Assembly (NCBI GenBank): GCA_949592205.1
Contig: CATIUR010000003.1
Span: 79,884,501-79,948,500 of the forward strand
Direction of reading: 5' to 3'
Length of the DNA stretch: 64,000 bases
Source: Helichrysum umbraculigerum
Lineage: Eukaryota > Streptophyta > Magnoliopsida > Asterales > Asteraceae
Below the pieces are notes generated by a model. That model did no database searches, was not told the DNA's origin, and saw nothing but the letters and a program-made list of their open reading frames with translations. Position 1 is the first letter of the stretch. Each line of letters starts with the position of its first letter. Positions 60,594-64,000 of the stretch are shown piece after piece. The position numbers were made by a program, and so were the translations under genes.

Positions 60594-62741
60594 TGGAACA
60601 CCCCCAAATTTACTGTTTAGCGGAAGCATACTTTGGGTGTTACTAATCGATAATCAAAGAACACAAGATATAGCAAACGACTCTATATGCGTCGTTTTTA
60701 ACAAAATACATTAATATAAGAAATGTTTACAACATCTAAAGCTGTACATAGCTCGTGTTCGATTAAATGAGAGATTTCAGTACATAAGTACTTGTACAAA
60801 ATATACTAATGCAATGAAATCTCTAATGTCTGCATGCTGACTCGAGCTATAGAAATCCTGAGGCAGTCCAAATCTACTGCTGAGTACCTGTAATACATGC
60901 TAAAACGGGTCAGCTAACGCTGGTGAGCTCACAGGTTTGAATATCAAATAATAGTGTATGAACCGCAAGATTTAAATGTTGATTTGCATCCAGCAAATGA
61001 TAATGATAATGTATACAACCATGAGCGCATAGTCTGAGCTTAACTCGAGGGTCGGGTCCCATATAGAGAATTCCGAGCGAGGTGCCTCCACAAGTGCCTA
61101 ATCCACACTCGTCTTCCCAAATATTAGTACGTCCGTTTACCCAGTTAGTGCTTGCTAACCCGGACGAGGAGGGTCAATCCTATATGGTACCATATACTAA
61201 TATTCACGCTACTTACGTATTACCAGACTATACTGACGGAGGACTTTGGTTTGATTAGTTGAAAACAACTCATGTAGTATATTGAAATATGTACTTGCGT
61301 TCATGTGTTAAAATAGAGCAATGTATTACACCCCTGAGTAAATCAGTAAAAGAGGGGCCATGAGACTCACCTGAGCCTGAAGAGTTTGTCTTAGCAAACT
61401 GAGGTCGATTAGCAAATAAATGAAGTCCCGAACACTTGTAACCTGAGGGTGTCCACGACACGCGATGGTTATAACGTGAGAGGGTATCTAATAAGACTAC
61501 CTTGTAGTCGTTAGTCCAACTATAATGTCCAAATTACATTTGGTTTGTTTGGTGGTTTGTTTGCGTTTAGAAAACGTGTACGGCCCGTTGGTGATTGTTT
61601 GTAATGATAATCTCGCCTTTTATTATTATATTCGTGTGGTTGTATACTTAACAAAGTACATATGTCTCGTGTATAAGTTGTATTGTATCCAATTTGGTTG
61701 GTATAAAAAGTTTCAAGACATAGGAAAATATTCTAAATTTACTGTTTTGGGCGACACTTGGCTAGTGTCGCTATAGGCGACACTAGTTAGGCGACACTAG
61801 GTGAGTGTCGCTACAGGCGGCACTGGTTAGGCGACACTTGGTGAGTGTCGCTAGATTTCCAATTTTCAATAAATTGGCGACACTTGATTAGTGTCGTTAT
61901 AGGCGACACTTCTAATTTGGCGTCACTAAAGTAGGGTCACTAGGATGGATCTGGTTAAGTATTTCAGCGACACTTAAGTAGTGTCGCTATAGGGGCGACA
62001 CTCAGGGATAGCGACACTTAGCTAGTGTCGCTAGCACTGTTTTTGGCACACTAGCGACACTTCAAACTGTTCGCCGGAAATTGAGCCAAAATCGAGTTTT
62101 CCGGCCACCGATCGACCCAAGCTTTTACCCAACCCATATTTGGACATTTTAAGCTTAAACAACCCATATTCAAGTAAAAACAAGTGAAATCGGAGAGTTC
62201 CGGGTTTTGTCGGAAACTTACAAAATGGCGAATCAAAATTCCGAAAAGGTAGGATTGTAGATCGTGACGCGGTGAATCTTTTCTTCCAAACGAGCTAGAT
62301 GATTTATGGTTGTTTAAGGGTGTTATTTGTTGAATTATGGTGCTAGTGGTTTTGGTTGTTTTGAGAGAAAAATGGGAAGAGAGAGATAGAAAAAGATGGT
62401 GATGATGTTGATTATGGAAAAAGGGTGGGGGATTCCCCATCTTGGCTGATTCGGTGGTGGCCCACCGAGGTGTGGGTCTCCACTTTTTGCTCCATGTATT
62501 CGCGCTCCGTGCGGTGTTCGTTTTTCCGATTATTTAAACGTTAAATAATTATTTAAAACATTTAATTATACGTTTTAAAATGCGAATAATTTCTCAATAG
62601 TTTAGTTGAGGTATTTTACCCAAAATACTTAATATTGGAGTTATAGGATATAACTTAACTTGTTTCGGTTAGTTTGCGCATTAAATCTTTTAAATCGCGT
62701 AGACGTTATTTGTACGATACAAAGTGTAATTGAAATATTAT
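60594..62741 (-). repeat. Element F right (5') LTR, truncated by G
   Basis: Matches 52641-54790 of the left LTR with scattered differences (a few percent by eye). Palindromes at 61745-62060; leader hairpin CGGTGG/CCACCG at 62452-62467, one base pair better than in the left LTR. Interrupted after gaaatattat. Confidence 0.92.
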
Positions 62742-64000
62742 TGTTGGGGCCCGATCAGGTCGGTGTCGTTAACGATCACTAACCGGGCACCAGCAGTGGG
62801 TTTGTTTTATATTTGTAATTGCGGGGCCTAAGTTTTCCCTAACAATGCTAATCCTAAGGGTGAGCAAGTGGTAGGTATGACCTAGAGTCGTTCTTCAAAC
62901 CGACTGAATTGAAACTAAGGCGTGACAGATGAGGGCTTTCAAACTAGTGAATGGTTTATAAAATAGTGGGGGTTTTGGTTTTTATATTAACTAACTTAGG
63001 CAAGTAAATAAATAAAAGCAAAATAAAAGTAAAAGACAAAGCAGATAAATAAAGATAGTGTTTGCTGAGACTTCGTTAATTAAGTTATGGGATGATATTT
63101 GGAGAAACTGTTTTAAAAGATGTTTGTTAATTGTTACTCTTGGATACTTGTGATGTAAACACTAGATTCCCTACTAATTGAAATTCCATTAGCATGTCAC
63201 ACCGGGAGCTAGGTTGTGGTAACATTACAGAGTATTTAGGATAATAAGCAAAATCTTAATATGGTTTAATAATACTTACATATGAACGGGAACAAAATCT
63301 TAAGGTACTAGACATAATTGAATCATATAACGATTCCTCGTCATCCTAACAGATTTGTATATTTAAATAGTTCATTTATGACTTTAAACCAGCCCTTGCT
63401 TAAGACTACCCAATAAATCCCATAGTTATTCACAGCGTTCCTCACTTTAAGTGGTTCCACCGCTTTAAACCCTGGGCCATGTCTTGTCCTACGATAATCC
63501 CTCATGTAGCCTTGCGGTTCCATAGTTTCATACCTTTGACAAATTATTGACACAGATGACTGACTACCTTTTAATTGGACGTCGTTAAAAAGGTGTTGTA
63601 ATCACGTTTACTGGTGGAAAGGCGATAGATTAATTTAACGTTTAAAAGTCTATTTAGAAAGGTTAATTAAACTAGGTTTCTCATTTTATATATATTAGTC
63701 CGTAATATAACTACCTTCGGTCGTTACGCAGCTTCCACGTATTTGTACTACACCTAAAGTGTTTCCAACGCTATACTGAGTAACAGTCGAATAGGGGCCA
63801 TCATATTACTTCATAATATTGTATCGTTTCGTAATATGACTACCTTCGGTCGTTCCTCGACTTCCATACATTTGTACTCCACCTTGAAGTGTTTCCAGTA
63901 CTATATCGAGTAACAGTCGAATAGGGGCCGTCATATTATTTGACGATAATTAAAACCGTTTATATTTTACTACTATGATAATCCTAAGGCAACAATCAAA
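62742..64000 (-). mobile_element. Element G: start of another LTR element, runs off the window
   Basis: Begins TGTTGGGGCCCGATCAGG exactly where the F LTR breaks; the preceding ATTAT would be the left target duplication. On the minus strand the segment near 62880 reads GAACGACTCTAGGTCATACCTACCACTTGCT, close to the phrase near the end of the C LTR. It is therefore probably the 3' edge of a minus-strand Athila/LARD-type LTR. No coding region is convincing; the 70-codon minus ORF at 63341-63553 is unassigned. Confidence 0.65.
63701..63943. repeat. 129-bp tandem duplication in G
   Basis: Unit 1 starts at cgtaatataactaccttcgg (63701) and unit 2 at cgtaatatgactaccttcgg (63830). Both carry agtaacagtcgaataggggcc. 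Roughly 85-90% alike by eye. Confidence 0.85.

Larger units (their letters stand above)
52641..62741 (-). mobile_element. Element F: decayed Tekay-type chromovirus
   Basis: LTRs begin TTTAACACCCCC (left, mutated) and TGGAACACCCCC (right); the left one ends GACAGGTGTCACA. Primer site, extra ORF, gag-pol and polypurine tract are in minus-strand order. The right LTR is cut at 62741 by G, so the target duplication cannot be checked. Its LTRs differ more than those of D or E, and gag-pol has about ten lesions. Confidence 0.9.

Overview
This window is plant nuclear DNA made almost entirely of nested LTR retrotransposons. I found no host gene, tRNA, rRNA or CRISPR array. AT-rich long LTRs, chromodomain-bearing Ty3/gypsy polyproteins of the Tekay/Del type, primer sites matching plant initiator-Met and Asp tRNAs, and (AT)n and (GA)n tracts point to a flowering plant with a large genome. 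The Gag wording resembles Asteraceae elements, but that is an impression and was not tested by search.

I name the elements A to J. J is an old, broken Tat-lineage Ty3/gypsy element on the minus strand, lying at 1-3142 and 49189-52640. Element A (3143-49188, minus, TSD TTGAT) sits in J. Element C (4502-19913, plus, TSD GTATA) sits in A's left LTR, and C's 3' LTR holds two solo LTRs: I (13854-16605, TSD AAAGC) and H (16866-19258, TSD GTATG). Element D (24294-48803, plus, TSD ATAAC) sits in A's right LTR. Element E (25720-38653, minus, TSD GCTGC) sits in D's 5' LTR. Element F (52641 onward, minus) sits in J's gag, and G (62742 to the window end) cuts F's right LTR. J > A > D > E is therefore four levels deep, and the LTR divergence I counted by eye (A 4% in its unconverted part, D 0.5%, E 0.2%) agrees with that order.

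D, E and F are Tekay-type chromoviruses with gag, protease, RT, RNase H, integrase and chromodomain, plus an extra ORF between primer site and gag. Each is broken: D by one in-frame stop, E by one frameshift, F by about ten lesions. A and C have no gag-pol. Each has a tRNA-Asp-type primer site, a conserved 3' hairpin plus purine tract, and one acidic protein I cannot assign; they look like non-autonomous LARD-type elements.

Three results go beyond cataloguing. (1) Two LTRs (D 3' LTR and A left LTR) carry patches copied from their partner LTR, and in both the copy rejoined upstream of where it should, leaving a duplication. In D this carried the first 579 bp of E, with its exact junction, into the other LTR. 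(2) Nearly every LTR family here has its own cluster of short GC-rich palindromes, unrelated in sequence between families. (3) The Tekay-type LTRs share a hairpin at the same place just before the pyrimidine-rich leader. All counts were made by eye.
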